Below are positions 1-8,979 of a DNA stretch of 64,000 bases, in pieces; position 1 is the first letter of the stretch, and each line of letters opens with the position of its first letter. The notes under the pieces are model-generated. The model had not been told where the DNA came from. It worked only from the letters and a program-made list of their open reading frames with translations, and searched no databases. The position numbers and the translations under genes were made by a program. This stretch comes from Cribrihabitans_A neustonicus. GTDB taxonomy: Bacteria; Pseudomonadota; Alphaproteobacteria; Rhodobacterales; Rhodobacteraceae. The stretch lies in assembly GCF_048820895.1 (NCBI RefSeq), contig NZ_JBMERQ010000007.1:1-64000 (forward strand), in the 5' to 3' direction.

Positions 1-1117
1 ACAGCATGGTCGACCGCTGACGGTCTTCTACGCAACGATGCAGAATGCTGCTGGCAGGTGTCTCGCTGACACCAAGGCACACAGAATACAGTATAAAGAC
101 GGTCACAAAGCCGAGGATACTGCCCTGTAATGCCAATGCGACTTGAACGCCTGCCAGGCAGGCAAAAGTCGCCGCAAGCGTCATCGCGTGCTGCCGCTTG
201 AAGATCTGGCTGACGTACGGAGACAGGGATGCGCCGAAAGCGATGGAAAAGAAGTAGGTAGCGGTCAGTGCGCCAATGACGCTATTTGCGTAGCCCTCGT
301 CCAGCATTGGCTTTGCGCGGGTTGGCCAGATCACTTCGACCGGGTTGGTTGCCACCAAGAAAAATGCCAGCGCTGCTAGAAGTATTGACAGAGTGGGATG
401 TTTAAGAGCCAAAAGGCTCGCGTCCTTTATCACCGTTGGGACATTAGCGAAGCCGTGGATGAGAGCAGTGACGTTCATCGGACGCGGTTTTTCGACAATG
501 GCCAACTTCGTGAAAACAAACACGCCCAGCATCACACCAAAGCTTGCTGCATAGGATACATCGTAGATGCTGAAGCCGATGCTTTCCGCGACCGAGCCCA
601 AAATATCGGGCAGAAGACCTCCGAGGACCGCGCCAATGGCCAACCCTGCGGCATTGGCCCATTGCGCTTTGGCCAGCGCGGGCTGGATATCCACATTTGG
701 CGCGGCTGCCTTGAAAGTTTCGACAAACCACGCATCAAGCGTCCCTGACCTAAGCGCACGTCCAAAACCGATGAACGCAAAAGAAAGTGCGAGAACGCAG
801 AAATCGCTGGTTGAGAGAAAGAGCGCGAGCGAAATCAAACTGGCGACGACTGCTGTCAGAAAGACCGGCTTGCGTCCGATACTGTCTGCCAACCCGCCGA
901 AAGGCAGCTCCATCGCCATGGTCGTGAGCGAGTAAACCCCGAAGAGAAGCGAGATTTGAAAGAGGTCCATGCCCCGGTCGGTTAACGCCAGAGCAACAAC
1001 GGCAACCGTCAAACCCATCGCAAAACGATCAAGAAACTGGTGTATCTGAAACACCCGAATGTGCCATCGTGCCGAACCGGTTAGCGCTGCGAAGGAAAAC
1101 TCTGTTTCAGTTGCCAT
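1..1117 (-). CDS. MFS transporter, C-terminus cut by window edge
   Basis: The reverse strand is open from an ATG at 1117 to the window edge (about 372 codons, no stop). The product begins MATETEFSFAALTG and has serial hydrophobic segments. A loop after the second segment reads GGLADSIGRKPVF, close to the major facilitator motif G-x-L-aD-r-x-GrkxxL. It is therefore an inner-membrane secondary transporter, substrate unknown. An in-frame ATG at 1186 would add 23 residues; neither start has a clear ribosome site. Base composition is visibly less GC-rich than the neighbours, which suggests recent acquisition. The gene points off the left edge, so its partners are not visible. Confidence 0.8.
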   Translation of the reverse strand, partial: MATETEFSFAALTGSARWHIRVFQIHQFLDRFAMGLTVAVVALALTDRGMDLFQISLLFGVYSLTTMAMELPFGGLADSIGRKPVFLTAVVASLISLALFLSTSDFCVLALSFAFIGFGRALRSGTLDAWFVETFKAAAPNVDIQPALAKAQWANAAGLAIGAVLGGLLPDILGSVAESIGFSIYDVSYAASFGVMLGVFVFTKLAIVEKPRPMNVTALIHGFANVPTVIKDASLLALKHPTLSILLAALAFFLVATNPVEVIWPTRAKPMLDEGYANSVIGALTATYFFSIAFGASLSPYVSQIFKRQHAMTLAATFACLAGVQVALALQGSILGFVTVFILYSVCLGVSETPASSILHRCVEDRQRSTML

Positions 1118-1348
1118 GTTTGCAACATCGGCGTTTCTGCCACCCCGCACAATACCTTTGGCGAGCCGGAATCTATCCCGCTGCATCAAAGCGGACGTCA
1201 GAATAACAGCAGCGAAAGCCCGTTTTGTCCCGTAAAGCGCCCCCCCCCCTCCGGCACGCGCAGCGTGCGCGGCCCAACGGGTGAGGGGCATCCTTCGGAT
1301 GTCCGGAGCCGGGCGGGAGCCGCGCGCTCTTGCGTGCCCTGCCCCGCC

Positions 1349-2110
1349 TCAGGCGCGGATGCGCCAGCCGGTCTTGAAGATCCACCAGATCACTGCAACG
1401 CAGGCGAGGGTGAAGCCGCCGATGGCGCCGAGACTCAGAAGCACCGGCACGTCGGCCTGGCCGAAGAACGACCAGCGGAAGCCCGAGACCAGGTAAACCA
1501 CGGGGTTAAAGAGAGAAATCGTCTGCCAGACCGGCGGCAGCATGGTCACGGAATAAAACGCGCCGCCGAGGAACACCAGCGGTGTCACCACCAGAAGCGG
1601 GACCAGCTGCAGCTGCTCGAAATTGCCCGCCCAAATGCCGATGATGAAGCCCATCAGCGAAAAACTGATACAGGTGAGCAGCAGGAAGGCCACCATCGCA
1701 AACGGGTGCTGCACCGGCAGATCGACAAACAGCGACGCGGTGCAGAGGATCACCACCCCGATGAACAGGGCCTTGGTCGCCGCCGCCCCGGCAAAGCCCG
1801 CGACCACCTCCAGAAAATTGATGGGCGCCGAGAGGATCTCGTAGATGTTGCCGATGAACTTGGGGAAGTAGATCCCGAAGGAGGCGTTCGAAATGGCCTG
1901 CGTGATCACCGAGAGCATCACCAGCCCGGGCACGATGAAGGCGCCGTATTCCACGCCCTCGACCTCCTGAATGCGGCTGCCGATGGCGCTGCCGAAGACC
2001 ACGAAGTAGAGCGAGGTGGAGAGCACCGGCGAAATAAAGCTCTGCAGGAAGGTGCGCCAGAAACGCGCCATCTCGGCCTTGTAGATGGTGGCAACCGCGG
2101 TCCAGTTCAT
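1349..2110 (-). CDS. ABC-2 type transporter permease (YadH-like)
   Basis: This 253-aa protein has about six hydrophobic segments and the ABC-2 membrane domain pattern. It starts MNWTAVATIYKAEMARFWRT and has a central FLGGAFYSVTMLPP region followed by LFNPVVYLVSGFRW, typical of YadH/NodJ-type export permeases. Its ATG overlaps the stop of the upstream ATPase as ATGA, so the two are translationally coupled. Family knowledge predicts an inner-membrane exporter of unknown substrate. The full frame extends further upstream inside the ATPase gene, but the coupled ATG at 2110 is the natural start. Confidence 0.9.
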   Translation of the reverse strand: MNWTAVATIYKAEMARFWRTFLQSFISPVLSTSLYFVVFGSAIGSRIQEVEGVEYGAFIVPGLVMLSVITQAISNASFGIYFPKFIGNIYEILSAPINFLEVVAGFAGAAATKALFIGVVILCTASLFVDLPVQHPFAMVAFLLLTCISFSLMGFIIGIWAGNFEQLQLVPLLVVTPLVFLGGAFYSVTMLPPVWQTISLFNPVVYLVSGFRWSFFGQADVPVLLSLGAIGGFTLACVAVIWWIFKTGWRIRA

Positions 2111-3066
2111 GCGGCGTCTCCCTTGGCTGCGGTCTCCGGTTCGGAATTTTTGGACACCAGGCCGACGAAGATGTCCTCGAGGCTCGACTGCCGCGTCTGC
2201 ACATCCGCCAGCACCAGCCCGGCACCGGCCACATCGTTCAGAAGCTTGGTGATGCCGGTGCGCTCGGCCCGGGTGTCGTAGGTATAGAGCAGCGTATCGC
2301 CGCCATTGACAAGCTGGAGCTTGTGCGGCGCCAGGGCCTCCGGGATATTGGTGATCGGTTCGCTCAGCTGCACTTCGAGCTCCTTCCGGCCCATGCGCGC
2401 CATCAGCTGCTCCTTCTGCTCCACCAGCAGCAGCTCGCCCCCGTTGATCACGCCGATGCGCTCGGCGATGGCCTCTGCCTCCTCGATGTAATGAGTGGTG
2501 AGGATGATGGTGACGCCGCTTGCCTTCAGCTCCTCGACGACCTGCCACATGTCCTTGCGCAGCTCCACGTCGACGCCCGCGGTGGGCTCGTCGAGGAACA
2601 GGATGCGCGGGTCATGCGCCAGCGCCTTGGCAATCAGCACTCGCCGCTTCATGCCGCCCGAGAGCTCCATGATCTTGGCGCCGCGCTTCTCCCAGAGCGA
2701 CAGCTTGCGCAGGATATCCTCGATCCGGGCAGGATCGGCCGGTTTGCCGAACAGCCCGCGCGAGAAGCTCACCGTGTCCAGCACCTTGGCAAAGGGCTCC
2801 AGCGTGATCTCCTGCGGCACCAGCCCGATCAGGCTGCGGGCGGCGCGGAAGTCGTGCACGTTGTCGTGGCCGCCGACGGTGACACTGCCCGAGGTGGCGG
2901 TGGTGATGCCGCAGACGGTGGAGATCAGCGTTGTCTTGCCCGCGCCGTTGGGACCGAGCAGCGCCAGGATTTCGCCGTCCTCGATGTCGAGCGAAACACC
3001 CTTCAACGCCTCGAAGCCGCCGTCATAGACCTTGCGCAGGTCGCGGATGGAAAGGATCGCTGCCAT
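2107..3066 (-). CDS. ABC transporter ATP-binding protein (YadG-like)
   Basis: The 319-aa ATPase carries Walker A GPNGAGKT, signature LSGGM, Walker B ILFLDEP and a switch His in TTHYIEEAE. Its C-terminal extension of about 100 residues is typical of YadG/DrrA-like exporters. ATG 3066 is chosen because GGAGGC lies 6-10 bases upstream; an earlier ATG at 3099 would only add 11 residues. It forms a two-gene operon with the ABC-2 permease (ATGA overlap at 2107-2110). The substrate cannot be read from the sequence. Confidence 0.92.
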   Translation of the reverse strand: MAAILSIRDLRKVYDGGFEALKGVSLDIEDGEILALLGPNGAGKTTLISTVCGITTATSGSVTVGGHDNVHDFRAARSLIGLVPQEITLEPFAKVLDTVSFSRGLFGKPADPARIEDILRKLSLWEKRGAKIMELSGGMKRRVLIAKALAHDPRILFLDEPTAGVDVELRKDMWQVVEELKASGVTIILTTHYIEEAEAIAERIGVINGGELLLVEQKEQLMARMGRKELEVQLSEPITNIPEALAPHKLQLVNGGDTLLYTYDTRAERTGITKLLNDVAGAGLVLADVQTRQSSLEDIFVGLVSKNSEPETAAKGDAA

Positions 3067-3198
3067 GCTGCCTCCGGTATGCATTGCTTTGCCGGCCAAA
3101 CTAGGGGCTTCGGCGCGGCTGCGCCAGCCCGGGCGCGCGAAAGGCGGCGCAGAAAGGGGTGTGCGCCAATGCAGGGGAAACCGCAGCAGGGGCGGTGC

Positions 3199-3741
3199 TC
3201 AGCCGCGGCCGGTCACCTTGCTGAACCAGCCCTTCCTTTCCCCCGCGGCGTCATCCGAAGCTGCGCCCGTCTCCTCTGCCGCCGAAGGGTCTTCCGCCGC
3301 CCCGGGTGCCAGATGCGCCTGCAGGTTGGCGAAGAACTGGTCCGCCGTCTTCTTGGCGAAGCCGTCGATGATGCGGCTGCCGAGCTGGGCGAGCTTGCCG
3401 CCGACCTTGGCCTCGACGTCATAGGACAGGAGCGTGCCGGCCTCCGACGGGGTGAGCGTGACCACCGCTCCGCCCTTGGCAAAACCCGCGGCCCCGCCCT
3501 TGCCCTCGCCGCTGATGGTGAGCTTTTCGTTCTCCACCATGTCCGAGAGGCTGACCTGCCCCTTGAAGGTGGCTTTGACCGGGCCGACCTTCTGGGTCAC
3601 GGTGGCCTCGAACCCCTCTTCCGGCGTGCCGGAGACGGATTGCGCGCCGGGCACGCAGGCCTGCAGCACCTCCGGGTCCAGCAGCGCGGCATAGACGGTG
3701 GCGGGATCGGCGGCGATGTCTTTCTGGTCGCTCATCTGCAT
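3199..3741 (-). CDS. CoxG-like SRPBCC family protein
   Basis: This 180-aa protein has the SRPBCC/CoxG pattern: IAADPATVYAALLDPEVLQACVPG near the N-terminus, a beta-rich middle, and the final helix RIIDGFAKKTADQFFANL. An Ala/Glu-rich tail of about 35 residues follows. CoxG proteins accompany CO dehydrogenase-type molybdenum hydroxylases as membrane-anchoring or maturation factors, but no cox structural gene is in view, so its role here is open. The start at 3741 is favoured by GGGAGG upstream; a second ATG two codons later is also possible. Confidence 0.85.
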   Translation of the reverse strand: MQMSDQKDIAADPATVYAALLDPEVLQACVPGAQSVSGTPEEGFEATVTQKVGPVKATFKGQVSLSDMVENEKLTISGEGKGGAAGFAKGGAVVTLTPSEAGTLLSYDVEAKVGGKLAQLGSRIIDGFAKKTADQFFANLQAHLAPGAAEDPSAAEETGAASDDAAGERKGWFSKVTGRG

Positions 3742-3835
3742 AGCGGGGCCTCCCTGGCGCTGTGATCGCTTCTTCTTCCAGACCTATCCGCAGCGCAGGG
3801 TTCTGCCAAGCCGGCTGGTGCGGGCACGCGCATTT

Positions 3836-3878
3836 ATCTTGACGTCAAGATTTTTTCGATTTATCTCGATATCAAGAC
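3836..3878. promoter_or_regulatory. Tandem palindromic operator upstream of the NAD(P)-binding reductase
   Basis: ATCTTGACGTCAAGAT (3836-3851) is a perfect 16-bp palindrome. A second, imperfect copy, ATCTCGATATCAAGAC, lies at 3863-3878. Centres are 27 bp apart, about 2.5 helical turns, and the second copy ends 16 bases before the ATG at 3895. The half-site ATCTTGA resembles operators of MarR-type repressors. The regulator is not identifiable in the neighbourhood. Confidence 0.65.
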
Positions 3879-3894
3879 ATTAAAGGAGCACGTA

Positions 3895-4560
3895 ATGAAG
3901 ATCATTCTTTTCGGAGCCACCGGGGATGCGGGCCGCGCCGCGCTAGATGCCGCCACCCGGCGCGGGCATCAGGTCACGGCGGTTGCACGGCGCCCCGGGG
4001 CGGCCACGCCGCAGGTCACGCCGCTGGCGCTCGACCTTCTGGCCGAGCCCGAGGCGGCCGCGCGGGCGGCACTGGGCCATGACATCGTGGTCAGCACCCT
4101 GCGGCCGCCGGCCGGGCGGGAGCCGGATCTGGTGCCGCTGACGCGCGCGGCGCTCGATGCGGCCCGCGCGGCCGGCATTCCTGCCCTGATCACCGGAGGT
4201 GCGGCAACGCTGAAGCTGGCGGATGGCAGCGGCCACACGGTGCTGAGCGCCCCGGGTTTCCTGCCGGATGAGGTCCGCCCGATCGCCGAAGCCTGCGCCG
4301 CGCAGGACGCGCTCCTCGCGTCGGAGACCGGGGTGCAATGGACCTGCCTGCGCCCGCCCGCGATGCTGTTCCACGGGCCCGCCACCGGAGATTTCCGCTT
4401 TGGCACCGATACGCTGGTGACGGATGAGACCGGCGCCTCGCAGATCTCCTTCGCCGATTTCGGCGCCGCGCTTATCAGCTTGGCAGAAAACCCCCAGCGC
4501 CGCGGGCAGCGTCTCACCGTCGGGTGGGGCACCGCGGCAACCGCTCCGGCGGCAAGCTGA
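3895..4560 (+). CDS. NAD(P)H-binding oxidoreductase (NmrA/atypical SDR type)
   Basis: The 221-aa product opens with MKIILFGATGDAGRAALDAA, the GxxGxxG dinucleotide-binding motif of atypical extended SDRs. It lacks a recognisable YxxxK site, as in NmrA or flavin reductase-like members. These bind NAD(P)H and act as reductases or redox sensors. AGGAG sits 7 bases before the ATG. The gene stands alone behind a double palindrome, so it is probably induced by a small ligand or redox signal through a repressor. Substrate unknown. Confidence 0.85.
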   Translation: MKIILFGATGDAGRAALDAATRRGHQVTAVARRPGAATPQVTPLALDLLAEPEAAARAALGHDIVVSTLRPPAGREPDLVPLTRAALDAARAAGIPALITGGAATLKLADGSGHTVLSAPGFLPDEVRPIAEACAAQDALLASETGVQWTCLRPPAMLFHGPATGDFRFGTDTLVTDETGASQISFADFGAALISLAENPQRRGQRLTVGWGTAATAPAAS

Positions 4561-4597
4561 GGCTGGCGCAAAGCCGCGCTGGAAGATGGGTATTTAC

Positions 4598-4652
4598 GGT
4601 CAGAAAGTGGCACTCGCGTTTTGCCTGCATTCGGGCGCGCCACTTTCCGGCC
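4598..4652. terminator. Long hairpin between convergent genes
   Basis: GGTCAGAAAGTGGC (4598-4611) pairs with GCCACTTTCCGGCC (4639-4652), with 12 of 14 positions complementary around a 27-base loop. It lies between two convergent genes. No long T-run follows, so termination is inferred from position. Confidence 0.5.
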
Positions 4653-4711
4653 TGAAGGACCCCGGGGTGAATTGGCTGCGAGGCCAAGAGGGGCTGGCCC
4701 CTCCCCTCCGG

Positions 4712-5566
4712 TCAGCGACCCGGAATCTCCTTGTTAGCGGTCCAGTCGAAACTGCCCGTGTCGCGCTCCTGCACCGCCTGTTTCCAGCCGGCCTGCTCGG
4801 CGCGGGTCTTGAAGTTGATGCCTTCGGGAGAGTGGCGGGTGATGCCGTCGAAGATCGTCGCGAGGCGCTGGGTCTGCATCAGGCCGGTCTGTTCGATCGC
4901 CTGGTTGATCACCAGCTTCTGCATCGCGAGCTGGTTGACGGGGACCGTTGCCATGCGCGCCGCGAGCGCCTCCACCGCGTCGTCAAGATCGCCTGCGGGC
5001 ACCGCTTTCAACACCAGCCCCATCTCCGCAGCCTCCTTCCCGGTGATGCGGTCGCCGGTGAAGAGCATGCGTTTCGCGCGCTCGGCCCCCAGCCGGTAGA
5101 CCCACATCGCCGTGGTCGGGCAGCCCCAGACACGGGCCGGCATGTAGCCGATCTCGGCATCTTCGGCCATGATGGTGAGGTCGGCGCAGAGCGCAATGTC
5201 GGAGCCGCCCGCGACCGCGAAGCCGTGCACCTTGCAGATCACCGGTTTCACCGCGCGCCAAAGCGACATAAAGGCCTGGGTGTTCTCCCACATGAAGCGG
5301 TAGTCCTGGATCGGATCCCAGGGCATCGCCTGGGTGGCGGCGCCGCTGCCGTTGCCCTCTGCGTAGTAGGTGAGGTCATAGCCCGCGCAGAAGCCCTTGC
5401 CTGCGCCCGCGAGCACCATCACATGCACTTCCGGGTCGGCATCGGCCCTTGCCACCGCCGCCGCCAGGCCGCCCGGCAGCGCATCGTCGATGGCGTTCAT
5501 CACTTCGGGCCGGTTCAGCGTGATCCGCGCGATCCGCCCGTCTTTTTCGTATAGTACCGTGGACAT
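4712..5566 (-). CDS. Enoyl-CoA hydratase/isomerase family protein
   Basis: This 284-aa crotonase-fold protein has the N-terminal ITLNRPEVMNAID and the oxyanion-hole segments GAGKGFCAGYDL and HGFAVAGGSDIALCADL. Of the two Glu residues used by classical hydratases, the first position (GGxE) is Asp and the second (PE in the FGxPE block) is Ala in GYMPARVWG. Dehydration chemistry is therefore doubtful, and another CoA-ester reaction such as isomerisation or hydrolysis is possible. GGGAGG lies 5-10 bases upstream of the ATG. It sits next to pobA, but no shared operon is evident. Confidence 0.9.
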   Translation of the reverse strand: MSTVLYEKDGRIARITLNRPEVMNAIDDALPGGLAAAVARADADPEVHVMVLAGAGKGFCAGYDLTYYAEGNGSGAATQAMPWDPIQDYRFMWENTQAFMSLWRAVKPVICKVHGFAVAGGSDIALCADLTIMAEDAEIGYMPARVWGCPTTAMWVYRLGAERAKRMLFTGDRITGKEAAEMGLVLKAVPAGDLDDAVEALAARMATVPVNQLAMQKLVINQAIEQTGLMQTQRLATIFDGITRHSPEGINFKTRAEQAGWKQAVQERDTGSFDWTANKEIPGR

Positions 5567-5666
5567 GGTTTCCTCCCTCTTTTGACGTTGAGGAAACCAC
5601 GCGGGGCTTCGGGCCGGAAGCGCCGTGACGCTGCGTCAGTATCCGGCACGCAGCGTCGCCCGGCGC

Positions 5667-6848
5667 CTAGTAGGGCAGGCCCACGTAGTTTTCCGCCAGC
5701 GATGCCTGCGCCGCCTCCGAGGAAAACAGATAGTCCAGGTCCGCGCGCTGCAGCCTGAGGTCGGTCTCGCTCTGGCCCGGAAAGCGGTGCAGCAGGCTGG
5801 TCATCCACCAGCTGAAGCGTTCCGCCTTCCAGACCCGGGAGAGCGCCTTCTGCGAGTAGCTCTCGAGGCCCGTGCTGTCGCCCTTGAGGTAGTGGTCCAG
5901 GAAGCCGTGGTAGAGATAGTGGATGTCGGAGGCCGCCGAGTTCAACCCCTTGGCGCCGGTGGGCGGCACGATGTGGGCGGCGTCGCCCGCGAGGAACAGG
6001 TTGCCGTAGCGCATCGGCTCGGCCACGAAACTGCGCAGGGGCGCGATGGACTTCTCGATCGAGGGGCCGGTTTGCAAGCGGCCTGCCACTTCTTCCGGCA
6101 GGCGGCGTTTCAGCTCGGCCCAGAACGCCTCGTCGGACCAGTCCTCGGCGCGGTCGGTGGCGGGCACCTGGAGGTAGTAGCGGCTGAGCACCCGGCTGCG
6201 CAGCGAGCAGAGCGCGAAGCCGCGTTCGTGGCGGGCGTAGATCAGCTCGTCCGCGACGGGCGGGGTTTCCGACAGCACGCCGAGCCAGCCGAAGGGGTAG
6301 ACCTTCTCGTACTCGGTGAGCACGTCCGCGGGGATCGACTTGCGGCTCACGCCGTGGAAGCCGTCGGCGCCGACGACGAAGTCGCAGTCGGCGCGGTGGT
6401 CCTCCCCGTCCTGCTGCCAGGTGACATAAGGCCGGCCGCTGGTGAGGGCGTGGGGCTGCACATCGGCGGCCCCATGCACCACCTGTCCGCCCATCGCGTC
6501 CCGGGCCGCGTAGAGGTCGCGGGTCACCTCGGTCTGGCCGTAGACCATCACCGTCTGCCCGTCCGCGTGGGCGGCGAGGTCGATGCGGTCCATCCGGCCC
6601 TGGTGGGCGATGTAGAAGCCCGAGTGCACCTCGCCCTCGGCATCCATGCGGGTGCCGCAGCCGGCTTCGCGCATCAGCTCGGCAAAACCATGCTCCAGGA
6701 CGCCCGCGCGGATACGGCCGAGCACGTACTCGCGGCTGCGCTTCTCCAGCACGATGGTCGCGATCCCCTTGCGGTGCAGTAGCTGGGACAGCAGGAGGCC
6801 GGAAGGGCCGCCGCCGATGATGACGACCTGTGTCTGATGGGTGGGCAT
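5667..6848 (-). CDS. pobA: 4-hydroxybenzoate 3-monooxygenase
   Basis: The 393-aa flavoprotein matches PobA in length and motifs: FAD-binding VVIIGGGPSGLLLSQLL at residues 6-22, GRIRAGVLEHG, the DG motif in VVGADGFHGVSR, and the second FAD site LFLAGDAAHIVPPTGAKGLN. It converts 4-hydroxybenzoate plus NADPH and O2 to protocatechuate in the cytoplasm, feeding the beta-ketoadipate pathway. The ATG at 6848 gives the normal length; the longer open frame to 6962 would run through the promoter. It is divergent from an AraC-type gene, the usual pobA/pobR layout. Confidence 0.96.
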   Translation of the reverse strand: MPTHQTQVVIIGGGPSGLLLSQLLHRKGIATIVLEKRSREYVLGRIRAGVLEHGFAELMREAGCGTRMDAEGEVHSGFYIAHQGRMDRIDLAAHADGQTVMVYGQTEVTRDLYAARDAMGGQVVHGAADVQPHALTSGRPYVTWQQDGEDHRADCDFVVGADGFHGVSRKSIPADVLTEYEKVYPFGWLGVLSETPPVADELIYARHERGFALCSLRSRVLSRYYLQVPATDRAEDWSDEAFWAELKRRLPEEVAGRLQTGPSIEKSIAPLRSFVAEPMRYGNLFLAGDAAHIVPPTGAKGLNSAASDIHYLYHGFLDHYLKGDSTGLESYSQKALSRVWKAERFSWWMTSLLHRFPGQSETDLRLQRADLDYLFSSEAAQASLAENYVGLPY

Positions 6849-6881
6849 GGGGTGGCTCCGCATTCTGTGGCAGGTGGAATT

Positions 6882-6898
6882 ATGCACCGGGGCTGCAT
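6882..6898. promoter_or_regulatory. Inverted repeat in pobA-pobR intergenic region
   Basis: ATGCA-CCGGGGC-TGCAT lies in the 94-bp gap between pobA and the AraC-type regulator, 34 bases upstream of the pobA ATG. It is a plausible regulator or RNA polymerase contact site; the assignment is by position only. Confidence 0.35.
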
Positions 6899-6942
6899 CA
6901 TTGCGAATGGACCGAGCGTGCAACTTCTTGTAGATTTCGCAC

Positions 6943-7803
6943 ATGATCGCCCCGCCCAGCATCGACAGCTACAACCTGTTTGGCGAAACCGCCGAACTGG
7001 CCGATGTGCTGCATGCGGAGACGATCAGGGCGCGTTCGGAGCTGCACGATTGGGAGCTGAAGCCGCACCGGCATGCCCGCCTGCACCAGATCCTGGTGCT
7101 GACCGGCGGCGGCGGGGTGGCGGAACTTGACGGAAACGCCCATACGCTTACGCCGCCGTGCCTGGTGAACGTGCCGCATGGGGTGGTGCATGGCTTCCGC
7201 TTTGGCAGCGGCACGGCGGGCTGGGTTTTCACCCTGCCGTGTGAGCTGCTGGACCAGAGCCTGGCGGCGGGCGAAGGCGTGCGCGGGCCGCTGGAGCTGC
7301 CGCGCGTGCTGCCGCTGCCGAAGGAGATGCCGGTCCTGGCGCGGATGGCCTTTCAGGAACACGGCAGCGCTGGCTTTGGCCGGGCGCAGGCCTTGCGCGG
7401 GCTGGCGGCGGCAATGCTCGCACAGGCGGCGCGGGCGATAGCAGCGGCGCAGGAGGACAGCCCGCAAGGCCGCGGCAACCCGCTGTTTGCCCGTTTCGAG
7501 GCGCTGGTGGAGCGCGGCTTCCGCAGCCGCCGCGCTGTGGCGGATTACGCCCGCGAACTTGGCGTCTCACCCACCCACCTGAACCGGATCGCGCATCAGG
7601 CGGCCGGGCAGCCGGCCTCCGCGCTGATCGCGGCGCGGGTGCTGCGCGAGGCGCGGCGGCTCTTGATCTACACCAACCTCACCGCGGCGCAGGTGGCCTA
7701 TGAGCTGGGCTTCACCGATCCCGCCCATTTCAGCCGGGTCTTTGCCCGCGGCACCGGAATGCCGCCACGGAAATTCCGCCAGCAGCTTGCGCAAGCGGGC
7801 TGA
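6943..7803 (+). CDS. pobR: AraC-family regulator of p-hydroxybenzoate use
   Basis: This 286-aa protein has an N-terminal cupin-like sensor (HRHARLHQILVLTGG) and a C-terminal double helix-turn-helix. The latter shows ADYARELGVSPTHLNRI and the AraC signature QVAYELGFTDPAHFSRVFAR at about residues 245-275. AraC-type PobR proteins activate pobA when 4-hydroxybenzoate is present, and divergence from pobA with 94 bp between starts supports that role. The symbol rests on this context. Confidence 0.88.
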   Translation: MIAPPSIDSYNLFGETAELADVLHAETIRARSELHDWELKPHRHARLHQILVLTGGGGVAELDGNAHTLTPPCLVNVPHGVVHGFRFGSGTAGWVFTLPCELLDQSLAAGEGVRGPLELPRVLPLPKEMPVLARMAFQEHGSAGFGRAQALRGLAAAMLAQAARAIAAAQEDSPQGRGNPLFARFEALVERGFRSRRAVADYARELGVSPTHLNRIAHQAAGQPASALIAARVLREARRLLIYTNLTAAQVAYELGFTDPAHFSRVFARGTGMPPRKFRQQLAQAG

Positions 7804-7865
7804 GGCCGGAACACTCCCTTTTGACCGGCCGCAGGGCCGCGTGTTGCACGGAGGGGAGGCCGCGC

Positions 7866-8957
7866 ATGCTGGAAGGGATCCGCATTCTGGAGGTGGAGGG
7901 GCTGGGGCCTGCGCCCTTTGCCGCGATGACGCTGGCCGATATGGGCGCCGAGGTGATCTGCGTGCACCGCAAGGGCGGCGCGGGGACGCCGGGGATGCCG
8001 GAGCGCTCGCTGCTGGATCGCGGCAAACGGTCGATCGAGCTGGACTTGAAGGAAGCGCGGGACGTGGAGGTATTTCTCAAGCTCGCGGCGCGCGCCGACG
8101 GGCTGATCGAGGGCTTTCGGCCCGGCGTGATGGAGCGGCTGGGGATCGGCCCCGGGCCCTGCCACGCGGTGAACCCCGCGCTGGTCTACGGCCGGATGAC
8201 CGGCTGGGGCCAGGACAGCCCGCTGGCCGACCGGGCCGGGCATGACCTCAACTATATCGCGCTGTCGGGCGCGCTCTGGTATGCGTCCTGCCCCGGCGAC
8301 GTGCCGCAGACGCCTGCAACGCTGGTCGGCGATATCGGCGGCGGCGCGATGTATCTGGTGGCGGGGATGCTGGCGGGGCTGCTGCGCGCCAGGGCCAGCG
8401 GCCAGGGCACGGTGGTGGATGCGGCGATCCATGACGGCTCGGCGCATATGATGAACCTGTTGATGAGCATCCGGCAGGGCGGCCAATTCGCCACCGAGCG
8501 CGGCCAGAGCCTGCTCGACGGGCCTCATTGGAGCCGGACCTATGCTTGTGCCGACGGCGGCCACATCACGGTGCAATGCCTGGAGCCGAAGTTCTACACC
8601 GAGTTCCTGGAACGGATGGGGCTGGCGGAAGATGCGCAGTTCCAGCGCCAGTTCGACAAGAGCCTCTGGCCGGTGCTGACCGGGCGGCTTGCCGGGATCT
8701 TTGCCACCCGCCCGCGCGATCACTGGGCGGCGCTGTTCCAGGGTTCGGACGCCTGTGTCGCGCCGGCCCTGAGCCCGGAGGAAGCCCAGGCCCATGAGAT
8801 GAACATCCGCGGCACCTGGGTGGAGGCAGAGGGCGCGCTGCAGGCCGCCCCTGCCCCGCGGTTTGCAGGCCAGCCGGACTGGACCCCGCCCGCACCCCCC
8901 GCGCGCGGCGCGCACACCGCAGAAATCCTTGCGGAGCTGGGCCTGTCCGGGGGATGA
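7866..8957 (+). CDS. CaiB/BaiF (family III) protein, alpha-methylacyl-CoA racemase-like
   Basis: The 363-aa protein starts MLEGIRILEVEGLGPAPFAAM and has the family III CoA-transferase fold. AGHDLNYIALSGAL at about residues 128-141 is the segment that holds the His/Asp catalytic pair in alpha-methylacyl-CoA racemases. It probably epimerises 2-methylacyl-CoA thioesters rather than moving CoA. GGAGG precedes the ATG. It lies 62 bases after pobR on the same strand and may be cotranscribed, but a link to hydroxybenzoate catabolism is not obvious. Confidence 0.88.
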   Translation: MLEGIRILEVEGLGPAPFAAMTLADMGAEVICVHRKGGAGTPGMPERSLLDRGKRSIELDLKEARDVEVFLKLAARADGLIEGFRPGVMERLGIGPGPCHAVNPALVYGRMTGWGQDSPLADRAGHDLNYIALSGALWYASCPGDVPQTPATLVGDIGGGAMYLVAGMLAGLLRARASGQGTVVDAAIHDGSAHMMNLLMSIRQGGQFATERGQSLLDGPHWSRTYACADGGHITVQCLEPKFYTEFLERMGLAEDAQFQRQFDKSLWPVLTGRLAGIFATRPRDHWAALFQGSDACVAPALSPEEAQAHEMNIRGTWVEAEGALQAAPAPRFAGQPDWTPPAPPARGAHTAEILAELGLSGG

Positions 8958-8979
8958 GCGCCGCCCGCGGCAGGCGGCC

